DNA of 47,815 nucleotides from Apopatosoma sp963618495 (GCA_963618495.1 CAVESF010000018.1:1-47815), one strand, 5' to 3'; positions 6,597 to 15,091 are shown, numbered from the stretch's first letter. The notes: a model not told the origin generated them from the sequence alone. Numbers and translations: made by a program.

Positions 6597-9119
6597 ATGG
6601 ATCTAAGAATTGCACTTGCGGGCAACCCGAACTGCGGCAAAACAACGCTCTTCAATGCCCTGACGGGTTCAAACCAGTTTGTAGGAAACTGGCCCGGCGT
6701 TACTGTTGAAAAGAAGGAAGGCAAGCTCAAGAAGCATGACGGCGTTATCATCACCGACCTTCCCGGTATTTATTCACTTTCCCCTTACACACTTGAGGAA
6801 GTCGTAGCGAGAAACTACCTTATAGGCGAGCGTCCCGATGCGATACTCAATATCATCGACGGTACAAACCTCGAGCGTAACCTTTATCTCACAACTCAGC
6901 TCACAGAGCTCGGTATTCCTGTGGTTATCGCCATCAACATGATGGATATCGTCAAGAAGAACGGCGATAAGATAAACACAGCGGAGCTTTCCCGCCAGCT
7001 CGGATGCAAGATAGTTGAGATATCCGCCCTCAAGGGTACAGGCATAATGGAAGCCGCAGAGGCAGCCATAGATGCCGCAAAGAATGTCAAGACCGTTCCG
7101 ATGCACACATTCTCCGGCAGTGTAGAACACGCTATCGCTCATATCGAAGAGGCAGCTGTTCACGGCATGCCCGAAGAGCAGCAGAGATGGTATGCCATCA
7201 AGATATTCGAGCGCGATGACAAGGTTCTTTCAACCCTGAAAATCAACCCCGAGACGATGGCTCACATAGAGAAGGACATCGAGGCAGCTGAAAAAGAGCT
7301 GGACGATGACTCAGAATCTATTATCACAAATGAAAGATATGTTTACATAGCTTCCATAATCAAGGCTTGCTATAAGAAGAAAGACGCAGGCAAGCTCACA
7401 ACATCCGATAAGATTGACCGTGTTGTAACAAACCGTTGGCTCGGTCTGCCGATATTCGCCGCTATCATGTTTATAGTTTACTATCTCTCGATGGTAACAG
7501 TCGGCAGCTTTGCTACAGACTGGATGAACGACGGCGTATTCGGCGATGGCTGGCATCTGCTCGGCATAGGATCAAAGGCTTATAACGAAGCAACCGATGA
7601 ATTTACTGCCGCTTCAAACGCTATAGGCGCATTCGGATTTGAGTTTGATACCGAAGCTGATGATTTTGATGCCGCCGCTCTTCTCGATAAGCTGAAGAAT
7701 TTCAAGACAGACGATAAAACAGCTACTATTACAGTTGAAGACGAAGAAACCCTCGAGCAAATCGACATGACAGCTTACTACGACAAGGTTCCCGAGTCCG
7801 AAAAGAAATTTGATAATGTTGTTCAGATGTCTTATCTCGAAGCTGTTGATTACTTCGCAAACAGCAACAGCGAATTTGCAGAACCCGATCCCGCAGATTT
7901 CGGCGTATGGGTTCCCGGTGTTCCGGTACTTATAGGCAACGGTCTTGAAAAGGCAGGCGCGGCTGACTGGCTGAACGGTCTTATTCTTGACGGTATCGTA
8001 GCCGGTGTCGGCGCGGTTCTCGGATTTGTTCCGCAGATGCTCGTGCTCTTCCTGCTCCTTGCATTCCTTGAGGCTTGCGGTTATATGGCTCGCATAGCAT
8101 TCGTGCTCGACCGTATCTTCCGTAAATTCGGTCTCTCCGGTAAATCCTTTATTCCTATGCTTATAGGCACAGGTTGCGGTATCCCGGGTGTTATGGCATC
8201 GCGTACAATCGAAAACGAGCGCGACCGCCGTATGACAATCATGACAACAACATTTATTCCTTGCGGCGCTAAGGTTCCGTTTATAGGAATGATTGCAGGT
8301 GCGCTCTTCGGCGGCTCTGCACTCGTAGCTACAAGCGCATACTTCATAGGCATGGCGGCTATAATAGTATCCGGTATCATGCTTAAGAAGACAAAAATGT
8401 TTGCAGGCGATCCCGCACCTTTCGTTATGGAGCTTCCTGCATACCATATGCCTACACTCGGCAATGTTCTCCGCTCCATGTGGGAGCGCGGCTGGTCATT
8501 CATCAAGAAAGCCGGTACAGTCATACTTCTTTCCACAATATTTGTATGGTTCACATCTTACTTCGGCGTTGTAGACGGCACATTCCGTATGCTTGCCGAG
8601 GATGAACTTGACAAGTCTATACTCGCTGTTATCGGCGGCGCTATTTGCTGGATATTCAAGCCTCTTGGCTGGGGTACATGGCAGGCAACTGTTGCTTCCA
8701 TCACAGGTCTCGTTGCCAAGGAAAATATCGTTGGTACAATGGGTATCCTCTATGGTGCGGCAGGCAATGTATGGGCTACACTCGCAGAGAACTTCACAGG
8801 AATCACAGGTTATTCTTTCCTCGTATTCAACCTCCTTTGCGCTCCTTGCTTCGCGGCAATCGGTGCTATCAAGCGTGAAATGAACAGCGCTAAGTGGACA
8901 TGGTTCGCTATCGGTTATCAGTGCGGCTTCGCTTATGTAGTAGCTCTTATGATTAACTCTTTCGGCAACCTCTTCACAGGCAAGCTTCTCGATGGCTCTG
9001 CAGTGCTCAACATAGTAAGCCTTGTATTTGCCGTTGCATTCCTTGGTCTGATAATCTACATGCTTGTTCGTCCTTACAAGGAGGCTACAAAGCTTACAAC
9101 CAAGGTTGAAGTAAAATAA
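6597..9119 (+). CDS. feoB: Ferrous iron transporter FeoB
   Basis: An 840-residue Fe(II) transporter of the inner membrane. The N-terminal G domain has G1 GNPNCGKTT (residues 9-17), G2 in GVTVEKKEG, G3 DLPG and G4 NMMD, followed by a helical regulatory domain to about residue 270. The membrane part carries the conserved GYMARIAFVLDR and IPMLIGTGCGIPGVMASR blocks (the latter with the pore Cys region) and the C-terminal FLVFNLLCAPCFAAIGAIKRE block. Between the first two membrane segments (about residues 315-430) is a long Asp/Glu-rich insertion that is absent from the E. coli protein. It is flanked by two feoA genes and the FeoB-associated Cys-rich gene. Confidence 0.97.
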   Translation: MDLRIALAGNPNCGKTTLFNALTGSNQFVGNWPGVTVEKKEGKLKKHDGVIITDLPGIYSLSPYTLEEVVARNYLIGERPDAILNIIDGTNLERNLYLTTQLTELGIPVVIAINMMDIVKKNGDKINTAELSRQLGCKIVEISALKGTGIMEAAEAAIDAAKNVKTVPMHTFSGSVEHAIAHIEEAAVHGMPEEQQRWYAIKIFERDDKVLSTLKINPETMAHIEKDIEAAEKELDDDSESIITNERYVYIASIIKACYKKKDAGKLTTSDKIDRVVTNRWLGLPIFAAIMFIVYYLSMVTVGSFATDWMNDGVFGDGWHLLGIGSKAYNEATDEFTAASNAIGAFGFEFDTEADDFDAAALLDKLKNFKTDDKTATITVEDEETLEQIDMTAYYDKVPESEKKFDNVVQMSYLEAVDYFANSNSEFAEPDPADFGVWVPGVPVLIGNGLEKAGAADWLNGLILDGIVAGVGAVLGFVPQMLVLFLLLAFLEACGYMARIAFVLDRIFRKFGLSGKSFIPMLIGTGCGIPGVMASRTIENERDRRMTIMTTTFIPCGAKVPFIGMIAGALFGGSALVATSAYFIGMAAIIVSGIMLKKTKMFAGDPAPFVMELPAYHMPTLGNVLRSMWERGWSFIKKAGTVILLSTIFVWFTSYFGVVDGTFRMLAEDELDKSILAVIGGAICWIFKPLGWGTWQATVASITGLVAKENIVGTMGILYGAAGNVWATLAENFTGITGYSFLVFNLLCAPCFAAIGAIKREMNSAKWTWFAIGYQCGFAYVVALMINSFGNLFTGKLLDGSAVLNIVSLVFAVAFLGLIIYMLVRPYKEATKLTTKVEVK

Positions 9120-9147
9120 GTCGGATTTTTGAAAGGAGTCGGTCTTT

Positions 9148-9336
9148 ATGCTTAACTGGATAGCGAATAATATAGCTACTGTCCTTATTTCACTCGGACT
9201 TTTGCTTGTCGTTGCGGCGATAATAGTAAAGCTTGTGAAGGATAAGAAAAAAGGCAAGTCATCTTGCGGTTGCAACTGCGCACACTGCGCCATGGCAGGC
9301 TCCTGCCACAATGGAAAGACAAAGGAAAACAAATAA
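9148..9336 (+). CDS. FeoB-associated Cys-rich membrane protein
   Basis: A 62-residue protein with one N-terminal helix (about residues 5-29), a Lys-rich stretch and a Cys cluster (Cys40, 42, 44, 47 and 53; CGCNCAHCAMAGSC). This is the recognised FeoB-associated Cys-rich family, which sits directly after feoB in many Bacillota and is thought to help iron delivery or act as a metal-binding accessory. The start follows GAAAGGAGTCGG. It is the last gene of the feo operon; a strong terminator follows. Confidence 0.9.
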   Translation: MLNWIANNIATVLISLGLLLVVAAIIVKLVKDKKKGKSSCGCNCAHCAMAGSCHNGKTKENK

Positions 9337-9346
9337 ATCACAAAAG

Positions 9347-9372
9347 CAGCGCCGCCCACTCGGGCGGCGCTG
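9347..9372. terminator. Terminator of the feo operon (bidirectional)
   Basis: An 11-bp GC-rich perfect stem with loop ACTC, followed on the plus strand by a T-rich tract. It also lies just downstream of the convergent coiled-coil gene. Confidence 0.85.
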
Positions 9373-9378
9373 TGTTGC

Positions 9379-9732
9379 TTATTTTTGCTTTTTGAAAAGC
9401 GTTTTCTTGACCTTTTGCTTTACCGTGACTTTTCTTGCGGCTTTTTCCTTTTCATATGCGGCTATGCGCGCGGCGAGCCCCGAAACGGAACGCTTGAGCT
9501 CGCGTTCGCGCTCGAGCGCGGCATAAAGCTCGGTCGCAAGCTCTTCCGCCTTGGCTTCGGAGATTTTCGCCGCTTCCTTTTCCGCTTCCGCTTCGCGGCG
9601 TGCTCTCGCAAGCCCTGTCTCATACTGCGCGCGGGCTTCGTCATGCTCCGCGGAAAGCTCCGCCATGTATTCTATAACATCCTGCTTATTATAACCCTTG
9701 ACGGAATTTCTGAATTTCACTGAATCGTTCAT
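9379..9732 (-). CDS. DivIVA-like coiled-coil protein
   Basis: A 117-residue protein. The N-terminus (KFRNSVKGYNKQDVIEYM) resembles the membrane-binding start of DivIVA/GpsB proteins, which begin with an F-x-x-x-x-x-GY-x-x-x-VD/E motif. Then follows a long Ala/Glu/Arg/Lys coiled coil (residues about 30-95) and a very basic tail (VKQKVKKTLFKKQK). I chose the ATG at 9732, preceded by GGAGG with an 11-base spacer; an upstream extension in frame would run through the terminator of fucO. A role in cell division or pole organisation is inferred from family likeness only. Confidence 0.65.
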   Translation of the reverse strand: MNDSVKFRNSVKGYNKQDVIEYMAELSAEHDEARAQYETGLARARREAEAEKEAAKISEAKAEELATELYAALERERELKRSVSGLAARIAAYEKEKAARKVTVKQKVKKTLFKKQK

Positions 9733-9809
9733 TATAAACCGTACCTCCGATGCCTTTTTTATTATTTTAGCACATATCGCGCAAAAAGTCCATAGCCGGA
9801 GACAAAAAA

Positions 9810-9833
9810 ATACCGATGAAAAATCATCGGTAT
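9810..9833 (-). terminator. Terminator of fucO
   Basis: A 10-bp perfect stem with a 4-base loop; on the minus strand it is followed by a run of seven T. It lies 20 bases after the fucO stop codon. Confidence 0.9.
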
Positions 9834-9853
9834 CTTTTATTATAGAACCAAAA

Positions 9854-11002
9854 TTACTTAAGGAGCGAACGATAGAGCTCTGCAATATCGGCTACGCTTG
9901 TTTCCTTCGGGTTGCCGGGACGGCATGCATCGTCATAGGCGGACTGAGCAAGGAAGGGGATATCCTCTTCTTTTACTATGCCTACGAGGTTTGCGGGGAT
10001 GCCGACATCCTTGGAGAGCTGCTTGACAGCGTCTACAGCGGCTTTTCTGTATTCAGCCTGAGTCATCTTTTCTGTTCCTTCAACGCCCATAGCCTTTGCG
10101 ATATCGCGATACTTCTCGCCTGTGCAATCTGCATTGTATTCCATAACAGTAGGAAGAATGATAGCGTTTGCAACGCCGTGAGGAGTATCATAGAGTGCGC
10201 CGAGAGGATGCGCCATAGAATGAACTATGCCGAGACCTACATTGGAGAAGCCCATGCCTGCAACATACTGACCGAGAGCCATGCCTTCGCGACCTTCGAT
10301 AGTGTTGGCGACGGCACCGCGGAGAGAACGGGAAATAATCTCGATAGCCTTGAGATGGAACATATCGGAAAGCTCCCATGCGCCTGCTGTGATGTAGCCC
10401 TCGATAGCGTGTGTGAGCGCGTCCATACCTGTAGCGGCTGTCAGACCCTTGGGCATAGAGGACATCATGTCGGGGTCGATAACGGCTACTACAGGGATAT
10501 CATGCGGGTCAACGCAGACGAACTTTCTGTTCTTCTCAACATCCGTGATAACATAGTTTATAGTAACCTCAGCGGCTGTACCTGCTGTGGTAGGAACTGC
10601 GATTATCGGAACGCACTTGTTCTTTGTGATAACGGCGCCCTCGAGGCTTCTTACATCCTCGTGCTCGGGGTTGGCAATGATTATGCCGATAGCCTTTGCG
10701 GTATCCATGGAAGAACCGCCGCCGATGGCGATAAGATAATCAGCGCCGGATTTCTTGAATGCAGCAACGCCGTGCTGAACATTTTCGATTGTGGGGTTCG
10801 GCTTGATTTCGGAATAGATTTCAAAATCGAGACCTTCGCGTGTGAGAATATCGGTAACTTTCTGAGTTACGCCGAATCTGATAAGGTCGGGGTCGGAGCA
10901 AACGAATGCTTTCTTGAAGCCGCGACCGCGAGCCTCTGTAACTATGCTTTCGATAGCGCCTTTTCCGTGGTAAGATGTTTCATTGAGTACAAAACGATTC
11001 AT
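9854..11002 (-). CDS. fucO: Lactaldehyde reductase / 1,2-propanediol oxidoreductase
   Basis: A 382-residue iron-dependent group III alcohol dehydrogenase, closely resembling E. coli FucO along its whole length. Visible are the NAD-binding GGGSSMDTAK loop (about residues 94-103) and the metal ligands Asp194, His198, His261 and His275 (in TGMDALTHAIEGY, VHSMAHPLGALYDTPHG). It reduces L-lactaldehyde, made from L-fucose or L-rhamnose, to 1,2-propanediol and so reoxidises NADH. The start follows AGGAGGT. It stands alone here, with its own promoter and terminator. A rhamnosidase elsewhere in the window could supply the upstream sugar. Confidence 0.93.
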   Translation of the reverse strand: MNRFVLNETSYHGKGAIESIVTEARGRGFKKAFVCSDPDLIRFGVTQKVTDILTREGLDFEIYSEIKPNPTIENVQHGVAAFKKSGADYLIAIGGGSSMDTAKAIGIIIANPEHEDVRSLEGAVITKNKCVPIIAVPTTAGTAAEVTINYVITDVEKNRKFVCVDPHDIPVVAVIDPDMMSSMPKGLTAATGMDALTHAIEGYITAGAWELSDMFHLKAIEIISRSLRGAVANTIEGREGMALGQYVAGMGFSNVGLGIVHSMAHPLGALYDTPHGVANAIILPTVMEYNADCTGEKYRDIAKAMGVEGTEKMTQAEYRKAAVDAVKQLSKDVGIPANLVGIVKEEDIPFLAQSAYDDACRPGNPKETSVADIAELYRSLLK

Positions 11003-11020
11003 TTATTATACCTCCTGTAC

Positions 11021-11037
11021 AGCCGCTTTGCGCGGCT
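11021..11037 (-). promoter_or_regulatory. Leader hairpin next to the fucO ribosome site
   Basis: A 6-bp GC stem (AGCCGC/GCGGCT, 5-base loop) ends four bases before the AGGAGG site in a leader of about 40 bases. It could stabilise the mRNA or tune initiation; it has no T-run and is not a terminator. Confidence 0.45.
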
Positions 11038-11050
11038 TGTTATCGTCTTT

Positions 11051-11079
11051 ATTGTAATACTTTTTTGCTCTCATGTCAA
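11051..11079 (-). promoter_or_regulatory. fucO promoter
   Basis: On the minus strand: TTGACA (11074-11079), 17 bases, TACAAT (11051-11056). Confidence 0.7.
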
Positions 11080-11148
11080 TATTATTTTGCCGTTTTATTT
11101 TAAGATAATGTAAAAATTTCCGCATAGTATCGTTACAAAAAATCGCTA

Positions 11149-11177
11149 TGGACATTTTTGCCCGTTTGTGGTAAAAT
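11149..11177 (+). promoter_or_regulatory. Promoter of the 179-residue membrane protein gene
   Basis: TGGACA (11149-11154), 17 bases, TAAAAT (11172-11177), 25 bases before the ATG. Confidence 0.6.
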
Positions 11178-11201
11178 ATCAGCAGAAAAGGAGGCATACC
11201 T

Positions 11202-11741
11202 ATGCATTCACGCTATTTTATAAACAGAAAAAATCCCCTCGCTTTGCTTTCCGTCGCGCTCATGCTCGCATGCGCCGTGATAAGAATCGTTTATTACACC
11301 TCGCGCCAGATGACGCCGCAAATCCTCTGGATTTACCTCGTAAATACCGTCGCGGCGGCGGTGATATTCTTTGTCGCTGTCGTGTTCTTCGGCAGGAAGC
11401 TCCCGCAGCTCACGGCACTTCCCGTGGCGATGGGCGTGGCATTCTTCGCCTATAAAGCCATCGGCTTCCCGAGCAGGGTGCATACCGCGCTGTGTCTCAT
11501 TCTTTATACGGGCGTGTTCGCGCTTTATACGCTCACGGTTTTCGGCGTGATAAGGACAAAATACCTGCTTTATCCGCTTTTCGGCTTGCCTTTCCTCTAT
11601 CATCTCTTCGTCGAGGATACGCGGAAATATTTCTTTGCCGAGCCGCCGGTGCCTGTTTTCGAGTGGTTGCCCGAAATTTCTGTTCTTTGCATCATGGCAT
11701 CGCTTTTCTTCATATCAGTTTCGCTCGAAAAAAGAAAGTAA
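11202..11741 (+). CDS. Membrane protein of unknown function
   Basis: A 179-residue protein with about five to six hydrophobic segments (residues about 14-33, 40-62, 68-84, 88-108, 115-135, 158-173), short loops and a basic end (EKRK). I do not recognise the family. The ATG follows AAAAGGAGGC with good spacing and a clear promoter, so it is very likely expressed. No motif suggests an enzyme. It lies between the divergent fucO and a DUF4830-type gene, with 75 bases to the latter. Confidence 0.7.
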   Translation: MHSRYFINRKNPLALLSVALMLACAVIRIVYYTSRQMTPQILWIYLVNTVAAAVIFFVAVVFFGRKLPQLTALPVAMGVAFFAYKAIGFPSRVHTALCLILYTGVFALYTLTVFGVIRTKYLLYPLFGLPFLYHLFVEDTRKYFFAEPPVPVFEWLPEISVLCIMASLFFISVSLEKRK

Positions 11742-11794
11742 ACGCATAATCCGCCCGCCGCGCGAATAAATATATACAAACAAAAAGCAAAAAA

Positions 11795-11808
11795 GCCGCT
11801 TTTGCGGC
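11795..11808 (-). terminator. Minus-strand terminator at the 5' end of the DUF4830 gene
   Basis: On the minus strand: GCCGC-AAAA-GCGGC followed by six T. No minus-strand gene ends here; the nearest upstream one is the blaI-type gene 500 bases away, whose transcript would run antisense through the whole DUF4830 gene. On the plus strand the same hairpin lies just before the ribosome site of that gene. Confidence 0.6.
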
Positions 11809-11819
11809 GGGAGGATATG

Positions 11820-12299
11820 ATGTTTGTATATTCGTTTCGTATGTCCACGGTGAAATTCATCTGCGTGGCGGCGCTTTCCGTGGCGGTTCTGCTTGCCCTT
11901 GTCGCTTTTGTGCCTACATATGACGCAGATGAATCGGCATCCACTATCTCATATGCCAAAATTTATTCAAGTGCCGATAGGGTGGCATTCATTTCGCAAT
12001 TCGGCTGGAGCGTTGAAGAAACGCCGATTGATGAAAAGGACGTGACTATCCCCGCGTCGTTTGATAAGATTTATGAAAACTATAATCAGCTTCAGAAAAA
12101 TCAGGGACTCAGCCTGAATAAATACAAAGGAAAAGAGGTAACCCGCTATACCTACAAAATAACGAATTACCCCGAATATGATGGCGATGTATATATAAAT
12201 CTGCTTGTTTTTAAAAATAAAGTGATAGGCGGCGATGTATGCAGCGCCGATTCCTTGGGCTTTGTGCACGGCTTTTCACGCGATGTGACTCTGCCGTAA
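11820..12299 (+). CDS. DUF4830-domain membrane-anchored protein
   Basis: A 159-residue protein with one N-terminal hydrophobic segment (about residues 9-30) and an extracytoplasmic DUF4830 domain. The recognisable blocks are FISQFGWSVEE, VTIPASFDKIYENYNQLQK, GLSLNKYKGKEVTRYTYKI and IGGDVCSAD. The function is unknown. Two ATGs (11817, 11820) follow GGGAGG; 11820 has the better spacing (5 bases). The stop codon touches the stop codon of the convergent blaI-type gene with no base between. Confidence 0.8.
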   Translation: MFVYSFRMSTVKFICVAALSVAVLLALVAFVPTYDADESASTISYAKIYSSADRVAFISQFGWSVEETPIDEKDVTIPASFDKIYENYNQLQKNQGLSLNKYKGKEVTRYTYKITNYPEYDGDVYINLLVFKNKVIGGDVCSADSLGFVHGFSRDVTLP

Positions 12300-12695
12300 T
12301 TACTTCTCCGAGTGATAACGGCGAAATTCACTGCGGCGTTCTTTTACCCATTTCACAAAGGCATCGAGAGTCTCATCCGAGACCATGCGCAGGTCGTAAT
12401 ATGTAGAGAAGAATCGCGCAAATGAATCATCAAAATATTTGCTCATAAACTCTTTTGTTATAAACTCGAGATAATCATTGTATTTTATGAGCGGATAATA
12501 AAATCTCATTTTGCCTTTCTTTTCCGAATAGATAAAACCTTTTTCATTGAGTCTGTTCAGCATGGTGATGAGGGCAGGGACAGCCCAACCGCGCTCCTTG
12601 CCTATTTTCTCCATGATCTGCGTTGTCGTAACTGGCGGTGTGCTTTCCCATATGGCAGACATGACATCAAATTCGGTTTCGGGAAGCTTTTTCAT
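12300..12695 (-). CDS. BlaI/MecI-family transcriptional repressor
   Basis: A 131-residue winged-helix repressor: LPETEFDVMSAIWESTPPVTTTQIME, then the recognition region WAVPALITMLNRLNEKGFIYSEKKG, and a C-terminal dimerisation part. In the classic systems these dimers bind TACA/TGTA dyads and are released by a BlaR1/MecR1 protease; no such partner is visible nearby. The ATG at 12695 follows AAGGAG. A TACA-type palindrome lies just upstream and a second overlaps the -10 box, so it probably represses itself. It may also control genes outside the window. Confidence 0.88.
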   Translation of the reverse strand: MKKLPETEFDVMSAIWESTPPVTTTQIMEKIGKERGWAVPALITMLNRLNEKGFIYSEKKGKMRFYYPLIKYNDYLEFITKEFMSKYFDDSFARFFSTYYDLRMVSDETLDAFVKWVKERRSEFRRYHSEK

Positions 12696-12714
12696 TGCGT
12701 TTCTCCTTATAATA

Positions 12715-12724
12715 TACAAATGTA
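12715..12724. promoter_or_regulatory. BlaI-type operator 1
   Basis: TACAAATGTA, extended to ATACAAATGTAT, matches the TACA-N2-TGTA core recognised by BlaI/MecI repressors. It lies in the leader of the blaI-type gene. Confidence 0.6.
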
Positions 12725-12741
12725 TTTAATGCTTTTTTATA

Positions 12742-12770
12742 ATTATACATGAGTATAAAACAAAAGTCAA
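12742..12770 (-). promoter_or_regulatory. Promoter of the blaI-type gene, overlapped by operator 2
   Basis: On the minus strand: TTGACT (12765-12770), 17 bases, TATAAT (12742-12747). A near-dyad TACATGAGTA (12746-12755) overlaps the -10 box. Its centre is 31 bases (three helix turns) from operator 1, a good layout for autorepression. Confidence 0.7.
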
Positions 12771-12869
12771 GCGAAAAACGCAATTTTTTCTAAAATTTAC
12801 CTGTTTTTTGCAAAAATTGCCTGGTGAATTATACTATCAAGTGCAACAGTATTAAAGCATGAATTGGTT

Positions 12870-13790
12870 TTATGTACTTTTTTTCTTTTCAAACAGTTTG
12901 CCTATCGGGAGCTGGACGATTATAACCGATGCGAACATCATGGCACTGCCTATCCATTCGCTGGTGCTCGGCATATCGTGCAGGACAATCATTCCCGTCA
13001 GCACTGCGAAAACCGATTCGAGGCTCATCAGCATGGAAGCGACGGTCGGGTCGGTGTATTTCTGTCCGACTATTTCGAGCGTATATGCGATTCCGCTTGA
13101 GAAAATGCCCGCATAGAGGATGGATGGAAGCGCGGCGAGGAGCGCCTTTGAGTCGAAGTCTTCAAATACTATCGCGAGTACGAGCGAGACTGTACCGCAT
13201 ATCAGAAACTGAGCGCGGGCAAGCCTGATATTATCGACGCGCGTGGCATATTTGGCTGTTGCCATAATGCGCACGGCGAAGAAAACCGAGCAGGCAAGCA
13301 CAAGCAGATCGCCGAGAGACACGCCGCTTTCGCCCTTCATGCAGAGCATGTATAGCCCTCCTAGCGCAAGCACTACGCATGGAAAAACAAGAGGGTTTAT
13401 TTTTCTTCCCATGATGATGCCGAATATCGGAACGAGCAACATATAGAAGGCTGTAATAAAGCCTGCCTTGCCGCCCGATGTGCCTTTTTCAATGCCTAGC
13501 TGCTGGAGATTTGCCGCGATACAGAGAAGCAATCCGCAGACAAGTGCGGCGCGTATAAACGTTTTTTTGTCCTCCGGTCCCGACGGTTTATATTCCGGCG
13601 ATTTTTTCTTTTTTACATCAAGTATCATGATGACAGGCGTGAGGAATATACATCCTACGAAGTTTCGCGCCGCCTGAAAGGTGAATGAACCGATGCTGTC
13701 CATCGCCACCTCCTGCGCTATGAATGTACTGCCCCAGAGGATGGCTGTTATAAGCAATACTATATTGCCGTAGAGTTTTTTGTTTTTCAT
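12870..13790 (-). CDS. DMT-superfamily transporter (EamA type)
   Basis: A 306-residue membrane protein with ten predicted helices made of two EamA repeats. The first repeat starts with LLITAILWGSTFIAQEVAMD, and the second contains GIFSSGIAYTLEIVGQKY and PTVASMLMSLESVFAVL. Such proteins export metabolites such as amino acids or nucleotides; the substrate cannot be predicted. I chose the ATG at 13790; the upstream in-frame stretch overlaps deoB in another frame and is not protein-like. It lies 23 bases after deoB and probably belongs to the same transcript. Confidence 0.88.
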   Translation of the reverse strand: MKNKKLYGNIVLLITAILWGSTFIAQEVAMDSIGSFTFQAARNFVGCIFLTPVIMILDVKKKKSPEYKPSGPEDKKTFIRAALVCGLLLCIAANLQQLGIEKGTSGGKAGFITAFYMLLVPIFGIIMGRKINPLVFPCVVLALGGLYMLCMKGESGVSLGDLLVLACSVFFAVRIMATAKYATRVDNIRLARAQFLICGTVSLVLAIVFEDFDSKALLAALPSILYAGIFSSGIAYTLEIVGQKYTDPTVASMLMSLESVFAVLTGMIVLHDMPSTSEWIGSAMMFASVIIVQLPIGKLFEKKKST

Positions 13791-13813
13791 TTGCTTTGTC
13801 TTGATTTTCCTTT

Positions 13814-14989
13814 TTATTTTGTGATTTCTCCGAGCATGCTTTTGCCGTAGAGCGTGTATTTCAGACCGAATGCATCGGCTATAGTCGCCGCGATATCGGC
13901 AAATGTATTTCTCTCTCCGAGATCGCGCGGGTTTATCATATTTCCGCATATAACGAGCGGTGTACGCTCTCTTGTATGGTCTGTGCCGCTGTAGCAGGGA
14001 TCACAACCGTGATCTGCCGTTATCATGAGTATATCATCATCGCGCAGGAGCGGGAGAAGCTCGCCGAGTCTGCGGTCAAAAGCCATGACGGCATCGGCAT
14101 ATCCGCGTGCATTGCGCCTGTGACCGTATGTCATATCAAATTCCACGAGGTTGACAAAGCAAAGCCCGCGGAAGTCCTCCTTTGCCGCCGCGACTGTCTT
14201 ATCCATGCCGTCCTCATTTGATGCTGTATGTACATCGCTTGCGACACCTCTGCCGGCAAATATATCGCCTATCTTGCCTATGCAACGCGTCTCAAATCCG
14301 TTTTCCGAAAGCAGGTCGAGAATCGTTTCTTTAGGCGGCTCTGCCGAGAAGTCGCGTCTGCGGCTCGTGCGCTCAAAGGGATATTCGCCTGTGAACGGGC
14401 GGGCGATGACTCTGCCGACGCAGTGTTCTCCGCAGAGAATTTTTCTCGCTATGAGGCAATATTCATAGAGCTGTTCAGGCGGAACTATGTTCTCGTGTGC
14501 CGCTATCTGAAAAACGCTGTCCGCCGATGTGTAGACGATGAGCGCGCCTGTTTTCAGATGCTCCTTGCCGTAGTCCTTTATAACCTCTGTTCCCGAATAC
14601 GGCTTATTGCAGAGAACACCTCTGCCTGTTGCCGCTGAGAAAGCATCGAGAATCTCTTTCGGGAAGCCACGCGGATAAGTCGGGAGCGGGGAAGGGCTGT
14701 AAACTCCTGCCATCTCCCAATGACCTATCGTAGTGTCCTTTCCCGCCGAGGCTTCGCACATGGCGGCATATGCGCCGCAAGGGTCTTTTATCGCGCGGGC
14801 AGATTCGCCGCCCTGCTCGGTATTTTTTATATTGAAAAAACCGAGCCTTTGCAGATTGGGCGCGGCAAAGCCCTCCTGCATGATGACAGAGTGCAGGGTA
14901 TCGCTTCCCTCATCGCCGAAAGCGGCGGCGTCGGGCGCCTTTCCTATTCCGAAGCTGTCGAGAACTATTAGAAATACTCGTTTTATCAT
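13814..14989 (-). CDS. deoB: Phosphopentomutase
   Basis: A 391-residue phosphopentomutase of the alkaline phosphatase superfamily. It interconverts ribose-1-phosphate/deoxyribose-1-phosphate and the 5-phosphates in nucleoside salvage. Diagnostic parts are DSFGIGKAPD at residues 11-20 (metal site), AGKDTTIGHWEM with the catalytic Thr, and the C-terminal metal block ADHGCDPCYSGTDHTRE. The ATG at 14989 follows GGAGG with 8-base spacing. No nucleoside phosphorylase or deaminase is next to it; the following gene is a DMT transporter. Confidence 0.95.
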   Translation of the reverse strand: MIKRVFLIVLDSFGIGKAPDAAAFGDEGSDTLHSVIMQEGFAAPNLQRLGFFNIKNTEQGGESARAIKDPCGAYAAMCEASAGKDTTIGHWEMAGVYSPSPLPTYPRGFPKEILDAFSAATGRGVLCNKPYSGTEVIKDYGKEHLKTGALIVYTSADSVFQIAAHENIVPPEQLYEYCLIARKILCGEHCVGRVIARPFTGEYPFERTSRRRDFSAEPPKETILDLLSENGFETRCIGKIGDIFAGRGVASDVHTASNEDGMDKTVAAAKEDFRGLCFVNLVEFDMTYGHRRNARGYADAVMAFDRRLGELLPLLRDDDILMITADHGCDPCYSGTDHTRERTPLVICGNMINPRDLGERNTFADIAATIADAFGLKYTLYGKSMLGEITK

Positions 14990-15036
14990 AACCAAATCCT
15001 CCGTTATATCCAGAGTAATTATTCCGTCTTTTATAT

Positions 15037-15065
15037 AATATATCACAGATTTACTGTATAATCAA
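15037..15065 (-). promoter_or_regulatory. deoB promoter
   Basis: On the minus strand: TTGATT (15060-15065), 17 bases, TATATT (15037-15042). It is divergent from the mgtE promoter. Confidence 0.5.
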
Positions 15066-15091
15066 TATTTTATCAAAAATTCTTAAAAGTA

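Noticed and set aside
9698..11113. A 471-codon open frame on the plus strand opposite fucO
   Set aside because: It is the mirror of a strong fucO match with promoter, ribosome site and terminator on the minus strand. Its product is Cys-rich and resembles no protein.
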